Assembly (NCBI GenBank): GCA_036480375.1
Contig: JAZGGI010000048.1
Span: 1-64,000 of the forward strand
Origin: Candidatus Zixiibacteriota bacterium
GTDB taxonomy: Bacteria; Zixibacteria; MSB-5A5; GN15; JAAZOE01
Direction of reading: 5' to 3'
DNA length: 64,000 bases
A program made the position numbers and the translations under genes. Below the pieces are notes generated by a model. It saw only the letters and a program-made list of their open reading frames with translations. It had not been told where the DNA came from and did no database searches. This document shows, piece after piece, positions 46,130 to 55,058 of this stretch (position 1 is its first letter; every line of letters begins with the position of its first letter).

Positions 46130-46169
46130 TTGACAGATGTGAACCAATTGCTTAGCTTAATAGGCTATG
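46130..46169 (+). promoter_or_regulatory. Promoter of the yceD-rpmF-fatty-acid operon, apparently leaderless
   Basis: TTGACA (46130-46135), 17 bases, TAGCTT (46153-46158). The ATG begins at 46167, eight bases after the -10 box, which is where transcription should start. There is no ribosome-binding site before the ATG. Together these suggest a leaderless mRNA. Confidence 0.55.
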
Positions 46170-46700
46170 AAACTGACTTTGAACAACATAAATGACTTCC
46201 CCGCCCATTTGGTCCTGGAAGGGAAAGCCAATGATTTGAGACTGGAATATAGGGGGTTGGTTGAAGCACATTCCTTGCAGGTCGAAATGGATATTATCCT
46301 GAGCGATAATATCTATTATTGTCAAGGTCAGGTCAAATGTGACGCTAAGTTGGAATGTTCCCGATGCCTGGAACCGTATTCTGAGTCACTAAACGGCAGG
46401 ATTGATTTTTCAATTCAGGAACTTTCCGATAAACATCCGGTTGATACAGATGAAGTCCCGGAAAACGAAATATTGCTGACTTCCGTAACTAAAGAGATAG
46501 ATATCAGTCAGCCGATTCGTGAAGCCTTAATTCTGGAGATACCATTAAAGCCGATTTGCGCCGAATCCTGCCGGGGTTTATGCTCCCTTTGCGGCGGTAA
46601 TAAAAATGTCCAACAATGCGATTGCCGGATAGAAAACGCCGATTCGAGATGGGACAATTTAAAAGATTTACTAATAGATCAACAAAGCCCGGATAAATAA
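46167..46700 (+). CDS. yceD: YceD (DUF177) family protein
   Basis: 177 residues with the DUF177 zinc-like pattern: CDAKLECSRCLEPYSESLNG in the middle and CAESCRGLCSLCGGN near the end, with an acidic central part. YceD homologues lie upstream of rpmF in most bacteria and have been linked to 23S rRNA and ribosome synthesis. Here too rpmF follows after 13 bases and plsX and fab genes come next. The ATG appears to sit at the transcription start. Confidence 0.92.
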   Translation: MKLTLNNINDFPAHLVLEGKANDLRLEYRGLVEAHSLQVEMDIILSDNIYYCQGQVKCDAKLECSRCLEPYSESLNGRIDFSIQELSDKHPVDTDEVPENEILLTSVTKEIDISQPIREALILEIPLKPICAESCRGLCSLCGGNKNVQQCDCRIENADSRWDNLKDLLIDQQSPDK

Positions 46701-46713
46701 TTGAGGAGATATC

Positions 46714-46890
46714 ATGGCATTACCAAAAAGGAGACACTCACGAGCTCGAGGCCGTAAACGCCGGACACACTGGAAATTGAAACCGCCGACAATCGTCGAT
46801 TGCCCGCAGTGTCACCAACCCAAATTGTCGCATCATATATGTCCCAATTGTGGCTTTTATAAGGGTGAAGAAGTTCTTGAAGTCAAATAA
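46714..46890 (+). CDS. rpmF: 50S ribosomal protein L32
   Basis: 58 residues, MALPKRRHSRARGRKRRTHW at the N-terminus, then the zinc ribbon CPQCHQP...CPNCGFYKG with both C-x2-C pairs present. This is the zinc-binding (C+) form of bL32. GAGGAG lies before the ATG. It stands in its standard place between yceD and plsX. Confidence 0.96.
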   Translation: MALPKRRHSRARGRKRRTHWKLKPPTIVDCPQCHQPKLSHHICPNCGFYKGEEVLEVK

Positions 46891-46916
46891 TCCGGCAAAT
46901 AATCAGACTTATTATC

Positions 46917-48002
46917 ATGCCTGAAAAAACGGGAATTACAATAGCGCTTGATATCATGGGCACCGACAACGGTCCCGGGAATATTATTGCCGGAGGTGTT
47001 GTGGCGGCGCGCCAGTTCGGTCCGAATGTAAAGATTGTTTTGGTCGGTCAGCAAGACGCAATCAGCGGCGAGTTGAAAAAACTACGCGACGTTCCGGCTA
47101 ATATCGATATTCACCACGCCGAAGGTGTCGTCACCATGGAGGATTCTCCGGCTGACGCCGTGCGTCGCCAGGGAACATCAATCGCCGAGGCGTTCCGACT
47201 CCAAAAGGAAGGCCAGGTCAACGCCGTAGTTTCCCCGGGCAATACCGGCGCCATTATGGGAACCGCCGTTTTGAGGTTAGGTCGTTTGCGGGAAGTTCGC
47301 CGTCCGGCTATCGCGTCGTTTTTTCCATCGATTCATAGCAGCCAGACCCTCGTATTGGATGTCGGAGCCAACTCCACCTGCAAGCCGATCCATTTGTATC
47401 AGTTCGCCATTATGGGTACGATTGTGGCCAAGTCGATGATGCAGAAGAAAAATCCCCGCGTGGGTTTGCTCTCCATCGGCAAGGAGAAAAGTAAGGGTAA
47501 TGAACTGATTGTCAGTACCCATCCGCTTTTGAAAAATAATAAAGCCTTGAATTTTATAGGCAATATTGAAGGCCGTGATATCCTGATGGGCAATGCCGAC
47601 GTTGTTGTTACGGACGGTTTTGTGGGTAACATTGTTCTTAAATTCGCCGAATCGGTTGAAGGTTTTTTAACAACTTCATTGCGCCGACAGGTTTCAACTA
47701 ATATCTTTTCCCGATGCGGCGCGATACTGATGTACCCGTTTTTACGACGCCTGCGCAACACCTTCGATTACGCCGAATATGGCGGAGCGCCCTTGCTGGG
47801 TGTTAACGGCGTCTGTTTGATTTGCCACGGTGAATCATCAGGTAAGGCGATATTAAGCGCCTTAATGGTCGCCCGGGACATGGTGTCGTTTCAGGTAAAT
47901 AAAAAAATAGAGGCTGTCTTGATGCCCGGACAAAACGGAGATGAAGAAGCCGTCGATTATAATATAAACGGCGTTTCGCTATCTGAAAAGTGGCAAAATT
48001 AA
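46917..48002 (+). CDS. plsX: Phosphate acyltransferase PlsX
   Basis: 361 residues. Family blocks include ALDIMGTDNGPGNIIAGGVVA, MEDSPADAVRRQGTSIAEAF, VSPGNTGAIMGTAVLRLGRL, VVTDGFVGNIVLKFAESVEG and YGGAPLLGVNGVCLICHGES. It makes acyl-phosphate from acyl-ACP for phospholipid synthesis. The gene lies between rpmF and fabH, the common bacterial order. The length is slightly above the usual 330-350 residues because of a C-terminal extension. Confidence 0.96.
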   Translation: MPEKTGITIALDIMGTDNGPGNIIAGGVVAARQFGPNVKIVLVGQQDAISGELKKLRDVPANIDIHHAEGVVTMEDSPADAVRRQGTSIAEAFRLQKEGQVNAVVSPGNTGAIMGTAVLRLGRLREVRRPAIASFFPSIHSSQTLVLDVGANSTCKPIHLYQFAIMGTIVAKSMMQKKNPRVGLLSIGKEKSKGNELIVSTHPLLKNNKALNFIGNIEGRDILMGNADVVVTDGFVGNIVLKFAESVEGFLTTSLRRQVSTNIFSRCGAILMYPFLRRLRNTFDYAEYGGAPLLGVNGVCLICHGESSGKAILSALMVARDMVSFQVNKKIEAVLMPGQNGDEEAVDYNINGVSLSEKWQN

Positions 48003-48020
48003 ATTAGGTGATATAAACTG

Positions 48021-49004
48021 ATGTTAAGAGCAAAAATAATCGGAACCGGGTCATATACGCCGGAAAAGATATTGACCAATCAGGATTTGGAAAAAATGGT
48101 TGATACTTCCGATGAATGGATAAAGAGCCGGACGGGAATTACCGAACGGCGCGTGGTTGTTAAGGGTCAGGTAACTTCAGATCTCTGTGTCGCTTCGGCC
48201 AAAAATGCCCTCGAAATGGCCGGTATCGGCCCCGATGATATCGATTTACTCCTTATTGGGACGGTAACTCCGGATTTTAAATTGCCTTCATTGGCTTGTA
48301 TTGTTCAGAAAAAACTGGGTTTGAAAAATGCGGCCACAATGGATATTGTAGCGGCCTGTTCCGGGTTTATTTATGGTTTATCAATTGCCCGAGCCCATAT
48401 CATTTCCGGAATTTACAAAAATATTATGGTCATCGGCGCCGAGATGCTCAGTTCGGTGACCAACTATGAAGACCGCAATACCTGCGTTTTATTCGGTGAT
48501 GCAGCGGGGGCGGCCATTTTGACTGCGACTGAAGAGGATACCGGAATTCTTTCAACATTCATGAAATCAGATGGAAATCTGGCGGAGTTATTATGTATTC
48601 CCGCCGGCGGGACTCAAAATCCCTTCAGCCGCAATGGCGATACGCCCTGGTCCGATTACTTCATTCAAATGCGCGGTAATGAAGTCTTTAAGCACGCCGT
48701 ACGACACATGGGCAACGCCGCCGAAAGGGTAATCTCTGATGCCGGGCTGACTCATGATCAAATCGACTGGTTGATTCCGCATCAGGCGAATATCAGGATT
48801 ATCAAGGCTACGGCCGATCGCATCGGATTACCGATGGAAAAAGTTTTTATGAATATAGAAAAATACGGCAACACATCGGCCGCTTCGGTGCCGCTGGCGC
48901 TGGATGAAGCGATCCGAACCGGCCTGATTAAGACCGGAGATAACATTGTTAGTGTTGCCTTCGGGGGCGGTTTAACATGGGGAGCGGTTCTATTCCGCTG
49001 GTAG
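48021..49004 (+). CDS. fabH: 3-oxoacyl-ACP synthase III
   Basis: 327 residues. The catalytic Cys is in VAACSGFIYGL, the His in IPHQANIRII and the Asn in KYGNTSAASVP; the substrate-specificity start SDEWIKSRTGITER is normal. It condenses acetyl- or branched-chain acyl-CoA with malonyl-ACP to begin fatty acid synthesis. It is 18 bases after plsX and six before fabD. Confidence 0.97.
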   Translation: MLRAKIIGTGSYTPEKILTNQDLEKMVDTSDEWIKSRTGITERRVVVKGQVTSDLCVASAKNALEMAGIGPDDIDLLLIGTVTPDFKLPSLACIVQKKLGLKNAATMDIVAACSGFIYGLSIARAHIISGIYKNIMVIGAEMLSSVTNYEDRNTCVLFGDAAGAAILTATEEDTGILSTFMKSDGNLAELLCIPAGGTQNPFSRNGDTPWSDYFIQMRGNEVFKHAVRHMGNAAERVISDAGLTHDQIDWLIPHQANIRIIKATADRIGLPMEKVFMNIEKYGNTSAASVPLALDEAIRTGLIKTGDNIVSVAFGGGLTWGAVLFRW

Positions 49005-49010
49005 GAAAAC

Positions 49011-49946
49011 GTGAGTAAAACGGCATATTTATTTCCCGGACAAGCATCCCAATACGTCGGTATGGGACAGGAACTATATGAGAAGTCGGATCGCGTCAAG
49101 CAATTTTATCGACAGGCATCCGATTTACTCGGTGATGATTTAGCCCGCATCTCGTTTGAGGGACCGGCTGAAAAATTAAAACAAACGATATTTACGCAAC
49201 CGGCCATTTTGATTCATTCTCTGGCGATATTGGAAATCGCCGGTGATAATCTGGACGCGCCGTCCTTTGCCGCCGGTCATAGCCTGGGCGAATACGGCGC
49301 TTTGGTTTGTTGCGGAGCAATAAGCAATGAAGACGCCATTACGGCCGTGTGCACTCGAGCCAAACTGATGGAGCAGGCCTGCGTGGATAATCCGGGAACG
49401 ATGGCGGCGATTCTGGCTCTCGATGATGAAAAACTAAATGAGGTCATTAGCGAAGCTTCAACCAAAGGCATTATAACGGCGGCCAATATCAACTCCGCTA
49501 TTCAGGTTGCCGTCTCCGGCGATGTCCCGGGCGTTGAAGAAGCCTGCCGACTGGCCAAAGAGAAGGGCGCCAAACGAGCGGTCATGCTCGAAGTCGGAGG
49601 AGCCTTCCATTCGCCTTTGATGAACTCAGCCTCTGAAGGTATGGCGAAATGTCTGGATGAGATCGATATCAGGGATGCTTCGATATCGGTTATTGCCAAT
49701 GTAACAGCTCAGCCGGTAACTAAGGCGGACGATATTCGCCGTCTTTTGGTCGAACAGATTACATCACCGGTCAGGTGGCGCGATACGATGGCCTATTTCA
49801 TCGAGGAGAATGTGGAAACGGTCGTAGAAATCGGACCCGGCAAAGTACTAAGCGGTTTGGCCAAAAGAGATATGCGCGGCGTAAACCTATATAATATCGA
49901 TACCTTGGCTGATGTGGACGCATTTATCAAACAGCCCGTATATTAA
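49011..49946 (+). CDS. fabD: Malonyl-CoA:ACP transacylase
   Basis: 311 residues starting at GTG 49011. YLFPGQASQYVGMGQEL opens the protein, the serine nucleophile is in AGHSLGEYGALVC, and the histidine in GGAFHSPLMN. It loads malonyl groups on ACP. The spacing to fabH is six bases and to fabG nine, so the operon is tight. Confidence 0.97.
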   Translation: MSKTAYLFPGQASQYVGMGQELYEKSDRVKQFYRQASDLLGDDLARISFEGPAEKLKQTIFTQPAILIHSLAILEIAGDNLDAPSFAAGHSLGEYGALVCCGAISNEDAITAVCTRAKLMEQACVDNPGTMAAILALDDEKLNEVISEASTKGIITAANINSAIQVAVSGDVPGVEEACRLAKEKGAKRAVMLEVGGAFHSPLMNSASEGMAKCLDEIDIRDASISVIANVTAQPVTKADDIRRLLVEQITSPVRWRDTMAYFIEENVETVVEIGPGKVLSGLAKRDMRGVNLYNIDTLADVDAFIKQPVY

Positions 49947-49955
49947 GGATAATTT

Positions 49956-50699
49956 ATGAAGCCATTGGAAGGTAAAACGGCGTTAGTAACTGGCTCGGCC
50001 AGAGGGATTGGAAAAGCCATCGCCGACAAATTGGGAAGTCTGGGAGCGAAGTTGATAATTTCTGATGTAATGGAAGAGATGGCCATACAAACAGCCTCCG
50101 AATTCTCTGGGAAGGGATATGTGGCGCATGCTATCAGTTGCAATGTCAGCGATCCTGATAGCGTCAAAGATTTGATTAATAAGGTCATAGATAAATTCGA
50201 TTCCATTGACATACTCGTCAATAACGCCGGTATCACCCGTGACGGACTTTTGATTCGTCAAACATTAGAGGGGTGGGATCAGGTTATGGATGTCAATCTT
50301 AAGGGGGCTTTTTTGACAATTAAGGCCGTTTCGCGGGTGATGATGAAAGCCCGCTGCGGCAAAATCATAAATATCAGTTCTGTGGTTGGTTTGATGGGCA
50401 ACCCCGGACAGGCAAATTACGCCGCTTCCAAAGCGGGCCTGATAGGTTTAACCAAATCACTGGCCAAAGAACTGGCCGGACGAGGAATTACCGTAAATGC
50501 CGTGGCGCCGGGTTACATCGCGACTCACATGACCGAGGAATTGCCCGAGGCCGCCCGCGACGCGTTTTTAAATATCATTCCGCTGAAACGACCGGGAACG
50601 GCCCAAGATGTTGCCTCGGCGGTAGCGTTTTTGGCGTCCCCAGAATCTGATTATATTACCGGTCAGGTTTTGCAGGTCGACGGCGGCATGCTGATGTAA
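49956..50699 (+). CDS. fabG: 3-oxoacyl-ACP reductase
   Basis: 247 residues of a classical SDR: NADP loop TGSARGIGKAIA, NNAG at about residue 88, and the catalytic Ser-Tyr-Lys in NISSVVGLMGNPGQANYAASKAG. The end DYITGQVLQVDGGM is standard. It reduces the 3-oxo intermediate. It is followed by acpP after 44 bases. Confidence 0.97.
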   Translation: MKPLEGKTALVTGSARGIGKAIADKLGSLGAKLIISDVMEEMAIQTASEFSGKGYVAHAISCNVSDPDSVKDLINKVIDKFDSIDILVNNAGITRDGLLIRQTLEGWDQVMDVNLKGAFLTIKAVSRVMMKARCGKIINISSVVGLMGNPGQANYAASKAGLIGLTKSLAKELAGRGITVNAVAPGYIATHMTEELPEAARDAFLNIIPLKRPGTAQDVASAVAFLASPESDYITGQVLQVDGGMLM

Positions 50700-50743
50700 A
50701 CAAATTTTGAAATAACAGGACAACATTATCAAAGGAGATTGGG

Positions 50744-50986
50744 ATGTCTGTTGAAGTAAAAGAAAAAGTAGAAGAAATCGTCATGGACAAGTTGAATGTT
50801 ACCGCTGAGCAAGTAACCCCTGAAGCATCTTTTGCCGAGGATCTTGGCGCAGATTCTCTGGATCAGGCCGAATTGGTTCTGGCGCTGGAAGATGAGTTCG
50901 GGATGCAGATTTCGGATAAGGACAGCGAGAATCTGACCACCGTCGGCTCGGCGATTGAATACATTAATAAGCATACAAACAAGTAA
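50744..50986 (+). CDS. acpP: Acyl carrier protein
   Basis: 80 residues, acidic, with the phosphopantetheine attachment serine in [28 protein letters not shown] precedes the ATG by seven bases. It carries the growing acyl chain and lies between fabG and fabF. Confidence 0.97.
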   Translation: MSVEVKEKVEEIVMDKLNVTAEQVTPEASFAEDLGADSLDQAELVLALEDEFGMQISDKDSENLTTVGSAIEYINKHTNK

Positions 50987-51015
50987 ATTAAAAAGTATAA
51001 GGAAGTTCACCTCGT

Positions 51016-52260
51016 ATGAAAACGAGAGTTGTAATTACCGGACTTGGGGCTGTCACTCCTCTGGCTAATACGTTTAACGAAACCTGGGAGAAACTGCTTG
51101 AAGGGAAATCGGGAGTCGATACCGTTACCTCTTTTTCTACCGAAGGATTGCCGACGACTATTGCCGCTGAAATTAAAGGTTTGGAGGCGGAGCGATATAT
51201 CGATAAAAAAGCTTTGCGCCGCATGGATCCCAATGAGCGGTACGCTATTGTTGCCTCCCAGATGGCCTACGACGATGCCGGATTGAGTAACGATGGCGAG
51301 GGATTGGACCTCAATCGGTGCGGAGTCGTGATCGGTTCGGGAATAGGCGGTATCCAAACTCTGGAAGCCCAGCATCTGGCCCTGAATGATCGCGGTCCCA
51401 AGCGGGTGTCACCGTTTTTTATTCCCATGATGATTATTGATATGAGCGCCGGGATGGCGGCCATGCGATTCAATTTCCGCGGTCCTAATTATTCTACGGT
51501 ATCAGCCTGCGCTTCAGCTGCCCACGCCATTGCCGATTCCTATCGAATCATACAGCGAGGTGAAGCGGATGTGATGATAACCGGTGGAACCGAAGCGGCA
51601 ATCACTCGTTTATCCATGGCGGGATTCTGTTCAGCCAGGGCGTTGTCATCAAGAAACGATGAACCCCCGCGAGCCAGCCGCCCCTTTGACAAAGACCGCG
51701 ACGGTTTTGTTATGGGGGAGGGTTCCGGAATTATGGTTATCGAATCGCTTGAGTCTGCCAAAGCCCGAGGAGCTCGGATTTATGCCGAAATAATCGGCGC
51801 CGGTATGACTTGCGACGCCCATCACATGACCGCGCCACCTCCCGATGGAGGCGGGGCAGCTCGGGCTATGCAACTGGCGCTTAATGACGCCGGCATCAAC
51901 CTCGATAAAGTTGACTATGTCAATAGTCACGGTACTTCGACCGGTTTGGGCGATATCGCGGAAGTCAAGGCTCTGAAAACCGTATTCGGTGAATACGCTT
52001 ATAAATTGGTGATCAATTCCACAAAATCGATGATTGGACATTTGCTGGGAGCGGCCGGGGGGGTCGAAACGGCTGTAACCGCCAAATCAATCAAAGAACA
52101 AATGGTGCATCCGACCGCGAATATTGATAATCAGGATGAGGAATGCGATCTTGATTTTGCGGCGGACGGGAAACGCTCAATGAAAATCAGGAATGCTATC
52201 ACTAATTCATTCGGTTTTGGCGGACATAACGTCAGTATTGTCCTGTCCGCTCATGATTAG
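51016..52260 (+). CDS. fabF: 3-oxoacyl-ACP synthase II
   Basis: 414 residues. The catalytic cysteine is in VSACASAAHAIADSYR, the histidines in VNSHGTSTGLGD and MIGHLLGAAGGVE, and the end reads TNSFGFGGHNVSIVL. It elongates acyl-ACP chains. It lies 29 bases after acpP and 11 before rnc. Confidence 0.97.
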   Translation: MKTRVVITGLGAVTPLANTFNETWEKLLEGKSGVDTVTSFSTEGLPTTIAAEIKGLEAERYIDKKALRRMDPNERYAIVASQMAYDDAGLSNDGEGLDLNRCGVVIGSGIGGIQTLEAQHLALNDRGPKRVSPFFIPMMIIDMSAGMAAMRFNFRGPNYSTVSACASAAHAIADSYRIIQRGEADVMITGGTEAAITRLSMAGFCSARALSSRNDEPPRASRPFDKDRDGFVMGEGSGIMVIESLESAKARGARIYAEIIGAGMTCDAHHMTAPPPDGGGAARAMQLALNDAGINLDKVDYVNSHGTSTGLGDIAEVKALKTVFGEYAYKLVINSTKSMIGHLLGAAGGVETAVTAKSIKEQMVHPTANIDNQDEECDLDFAADGKRSMKIRNAITNSFGFGGHNVSIVLSAHD

Positions 52261-52271
52261 AATAAATTAAG

Positions 52272-53027
52272 ATGGGCATCTGGGAATCGATTAAAGAACT
52301 GTTTGGAGCCGGGAGGGCCGTCGAGAATCAAAAATTATTGGTCAGGTTTCAGAAAAAAATAGAATACTCATTCAAAGATGATAACCTGCTCCATGTAGCC
52401 TTGACTCATCGCTCCTTCGCAAAGTTGGGCGAAAAAGACTGGCTGCCCTCCAACGAACGGCTGGAATTTCTGGGTGATTCTGTGCTCGGTCTCGTCGCCG
52501 CAGATTATCTTTTTAACAAATATCCCGAAAAGCCCGAGGGTGATTTAACGAAATTTAAGGCTTTGCTCGTTAATGAAACCACTCTGGCCCGACAATCCGC
52601 TAAGTTCAATTTGGGCGATTTTATTCTACTTTCTACCGAAGAGGAGAAAGCGGGCGGACGTGAAAGAGCATCCATTTTGGCCGATGCTTTTGAAGCCGTT
52701 ATCGGGGCGATATTCATTGACGGCGGATTATCGCCGGTCAGATCGTTTATCGAAAGGACTATTTTAGTCTACTCCGATGAAATTGCCGCCGACAAAACCT
52801 ACATCAATTATAAAGGGGAACTGCTCGAATACCTTCAAGCCCGCAGCGAAGGAATGCCTCGATATGAAGTCGTCAGCGAAGAAGGGCCGGACCATCACAA
52901 AACATTTACAATCGAAGTAATCGCCAACGGCAATGTTATCAGCAACGGCGTCGGCTCATCCAAGAAAGACGCCGAACAAAAGGCGGCCGCCGCCGCTTTG
53001 AGAAAATTAATAGAGGGAGACAAGTAG
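52272..53027 (+). CDS. rnc: Ribonuclease III
   Basis: 251 residues. The catalytic signature is NERLEFLGDSVLGLVAAD with the second acidic cluster in ILADAFEAVIGAIFIDGG. The double-stranded-RNA-binding domain follows (YKGELLEYLQARSEGMPRYE, IEVIANGNVISNGVGSSKKDAEQKAAAAAL). It processes rRNA precursors and other duplex RNAs. The fab-rnc arrangement is common. The N-terminal 25 residues form an extension. Confidence 0.96.
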   Translation: MGIWESIKELFGAGRAVENQKLLVRFQKKIEYSFKDDNLLHVALTHRSFAKLGEKDWLPSNERLEFLGDSVLGLVAADYLFNKYPEKPEGDLTKFKALLVNETTLARQSAKFNLGDFILLSTEEEKAGGRERASILADAFEAVIGAIFIDGGLSPVRSFIERTILVYSDEIAADKTYINYKGELLEYLQARSEGMPRYEVVSEEGPDHHKTFTIEVIANGNVISNGVGSSKKDAEQKAAAAALRKLIEGDK

Positions 53028-53039
53028 CCGCGGATAGAT

Positions 53040-53116
53040 TTGACACGGGGGTACACGAGCATTAGATTCATAAATGAAAAGTAATGCCGGTAATCATGCG
53101 CGTTTTAATAACGCGC
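53040..53116 (+). promoter_or_regulatory. Promoter and leader hairpin of the etfB gene
   Basis: TTGACA (53040-53045), 17 bases, TAGATT (53063-53068). In the leader, GCGCGTT (53098-53104) and AACGCGC (53110-53116) form a perfect seven-pair hairpin. There is no T-run, so it does not look like a terminator and may protect or regulate the mRNA. Confidence 0.5.
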
Positions 53117-53144
53117 GAGATTAAATGATATAATGGAGGTTTGA

Positions 53145-53930
53145 ATGAATATTGTCGTTATCATAAAACAGGTTCCTGAAATTGAATTGGTCCGCGTTGA
53201 CGACGCATCCGGAGAGGTCAATCTTCCTTCGGGTCCCGGGGTTGTTAATCCCTTCGATGAATACGCCATCGAAGAAGCGCTTAAAATAAAAGGATCCAAC
53301 GGGGGCAAGGTTACGGTCCTTACAGTCGGCAGCGATAGAGCCGAATCGGCCCTGCGTCAGGCGTTATCGGTCGGAGCCGATGAAGCGATTCTCGTTACCG
53401 ATCCGGCCTTTGAAAATTCCGACGGAATGGCAACCGCCAAAATATTGGCTGCCGCCATAAATAAAATTGGCGATGTCAATCTCGTTCTGGCCGGTAAGCA
53501 GGCGATCGATGACGATGCTGCCGTTGTCCCGGCTGCCCTGGCCGCTAATCTCGACTGGCCCCAGATTTTATTCGCACGCAAAACTGAAAGTATAGCAGGT
53601 AGCGAAGCGGTCTTCCAGCGGACGACTGAAGAAGGATACGATACCGTAAGCACATCGCTCCCCGCGGTGGTATCGGTCGTCAAGGAAATTAACGAACCTC
53701 GGTTGCCTTCATTGAAGGGGAAAATGGCCGCCAGGAAAGCACCCATCACAAAATGGGCCGCATCCGATATTGGTATCGACGCCTTGAGTGTGGGCGCCAA
53801 TTCCCCGACCAAATCGATTAAAGCCGCATCGCCTCCTCTGCGCCAAAAAGGAGAAATGATCGAGGGAGAAACTCCCGAAGAAATTGCCGATAAGCTGGTA
53901 AAAAAACTTCGTGATAATCAGGTTCTGTAG
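53145..53930 (+). CDS. etfB: Electron transfer flavoprotein beta subunit
   Basis: 261 residues. It starts MNIVVIIKQVPEIELVRVD, with NPFDEYAIEEALKIK, VGSDRAESALRQALSVGADEAILV, LVLAGKQAIDDDAAVVPAALAANLDWPQ and LPAVVSVVKEINEPRLPSLKGKMAARK, the full EtfB pattern including the AMP-binding region. EtfA, its obligate partner, is normally the next gene but is not found here; the next frame is a small zinc-ribbon protein. SD GGAGG stands six bases before the ATG. Confidence 0.93.
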   Translation: MNIVVIIKQVPEIELVRVDDASGEVNLPSGPGVVNPFDEYAIEEALKIKGSNGGKVTVLTVGSDRAESALRQALSVGADEAILVTDPAFENSDGMATAKILAAAINKIGDVNLVLAGKQAIDDDAAVVPAALAANLDWPQILFARKTESIAGSEAVFQRTTEEGYDTVSTSLPAVVSVVKEINEPRLPSLKGKMAARKAPITKWAASDIGIDALSVGANSPTKSIKAASPPLRQKGEMIEGETPEEIADKLVKKLRDNQVL

Positions 53931-54051
53931 GCTGATTTTACATATCTTTAGACTTAATTTTTTAAAAAAAAGAGCTTGATTTTCGTATAGCTATTTATTA
54001 ATTCCATTTTGTAAAACGGCTACCAGGATACATCTCGATTGAGGTTTATTT

Positions 54052-54306
54052 ATGCGTTGCGATTTTTGCGGCGATAATATAGAAGGCGTCCCGTTCCAGA
54101 AAGACGGGATGACCTTTTGTACGCTGGAATGCTCCGATGCACTGGAGACGGGCGAAGCGATTCCTCTGGGCGAAGAAATGCTCGACGATTCCGAAGACAG
54201 TGATGACGATGATTATGATCTGAACGATGAAGAAGAAGATGATTACGAGGATGACAATTACGCCGACGGGGACTTGATTGAAGATCCGAAGTCGGAAGAC
54301 TTGTGA
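54052..54306 (+). CDS. Small zinc-ribbon-like protein with acidic tail
   Basis: 84 residues. The first 40 hold two cysteine pairs, MRCDFCGDNIEG (C-x2-C) and FCTLECSDAL (C-x3-C), suggesting one bound zinc. Residues 45-80 are almost entirely Asp, Glu and polar (DDSEDSDDDDYDLNDEEEDD). No family name is known to me. It lies alone between etfB and the DUF2953 gene. The acidic tail could mimic nucleic acid or bind basic proteins, but this is speculation. Confidence 0.65.
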   Translation: MRCDFCGDNIEGVPFQKDGMTFCTLECSDALETGEAIPLGEEMLDDSEDSDDDDYDLNDEEEDDYEDDNYADGDLIEDPKSEDL

Positions 54307-54373
54307 TAGTTTGTGATATTTTTTTCGTATAGATAATTTATATCTGTCCGTATAACCCGATATACTCAATAAA

Positions 54374-54410
54374 GCGGCGGCCTGAATTTCAAACCTCCGC
54401 CGCCGGGGTC
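54374..54410 (+). other. GC-rich hairpin covering the ribosome site of the DUF2953 gene
   Basis: GCGGCGG (54374-54380) pairs with CCGCCGC (54397-54403). The only candidate ribosome site, GGGG, follows directly at 54405-54408, five bases before the ATG at 54413. No T tract follows. Confidence 0.35.
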
Positions 54411-54412
54411 TT

Positions 54413-55057
54413 ATGCTGATTACATTATATATATTTTTGACGATTATTTGTATGGCGGTATTGATTATCGTTCTATCCAAAACTGTTTTCGATATTTCAT
54501 TTCAAAGAAAACAGTTCAGCCTGCTTGTGTCCGTATTGCGCTGTGGTCTTTTTTTTGATTTCCCCGATAAACGAATTGGTTTTTATTTGAACGGATTTAA
54601 AAAACTATCATTCGCGATTAAAAGCAGCGACAAGGCGAAAAAAGAGAAAGCCCTCTCCAAAAAAGAAAAGATCAAAAAAGATAAAAAGATAAAAAAAGAA
54701 AAAAAGCGGTTTCCGCTGAGTTTAGGAATAAGACTTGCCCGGGCCGGATTTCTTTTCGTCTGCCGGTTTTTCTCGCGCGTACAATATGATACCGGGCAGT
54801 TAGTCTATGAACCGGTGATGGTCAATCCGGCCGTGGCCGGAATGGCCTACGGATGGAGCAAAGCTATTATGGGAATGTTTCCCGGACCGGGCGGGTCGCT
54901 TCAATTTTTGCCCCGCTTCGAAGGCGGCCAAAGCCGGATATCGGGACGGCTGACACTCTCTGTTAATAACCGCGAGGTCATGTATATACTCTTTCAATTA
55001 CTGGGCGATTTGCCGATAAGACAATTAGTGAAACATTTTATAGGAAGGCGAGGATAA
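54413..55057 (+). CDS. DUF2953-like membrane-associated protein
   Basis: 214 residues. An N-terminal helix (LYIFLTIICMAVLIIVLSKTVF) is followed by a lysine-rich charged segment (KKEKIKKDKKIKKEKKRF) and a C-terminal part with NPAVAGMAYGWSKAIMG and PRFEGGQSRISGRLTLSVNN. This plan and the neighbouring YtfJ-type gene match the DUF2953 (YtfI) family, paired with ytfJ in Bacillus and other bacteria. The function is not known. The match is by pattern and context, so moderate. Confidence 0.6.
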   Translation: MLITLYIFLTIICMAVLIIVLSKTVFDISFQRKQFSLLVSVLRCGLFFDFPDKRIGFYLNGFKKLSFAIKSSDKAKKEKALSKKEKIKKDKKIKKEKKRFPLSLGIRLARAGFLFVCRFFSRVQYDTGQLVYEPVMVNPAVAGMAYGWSKAIMGMFPGPGGSLQFLPRFEGGQSRISGRLTLSVNNREVMYILFQLLGDLPIRQLVKHFIGRRG

Positions 55058-55058
55058 T

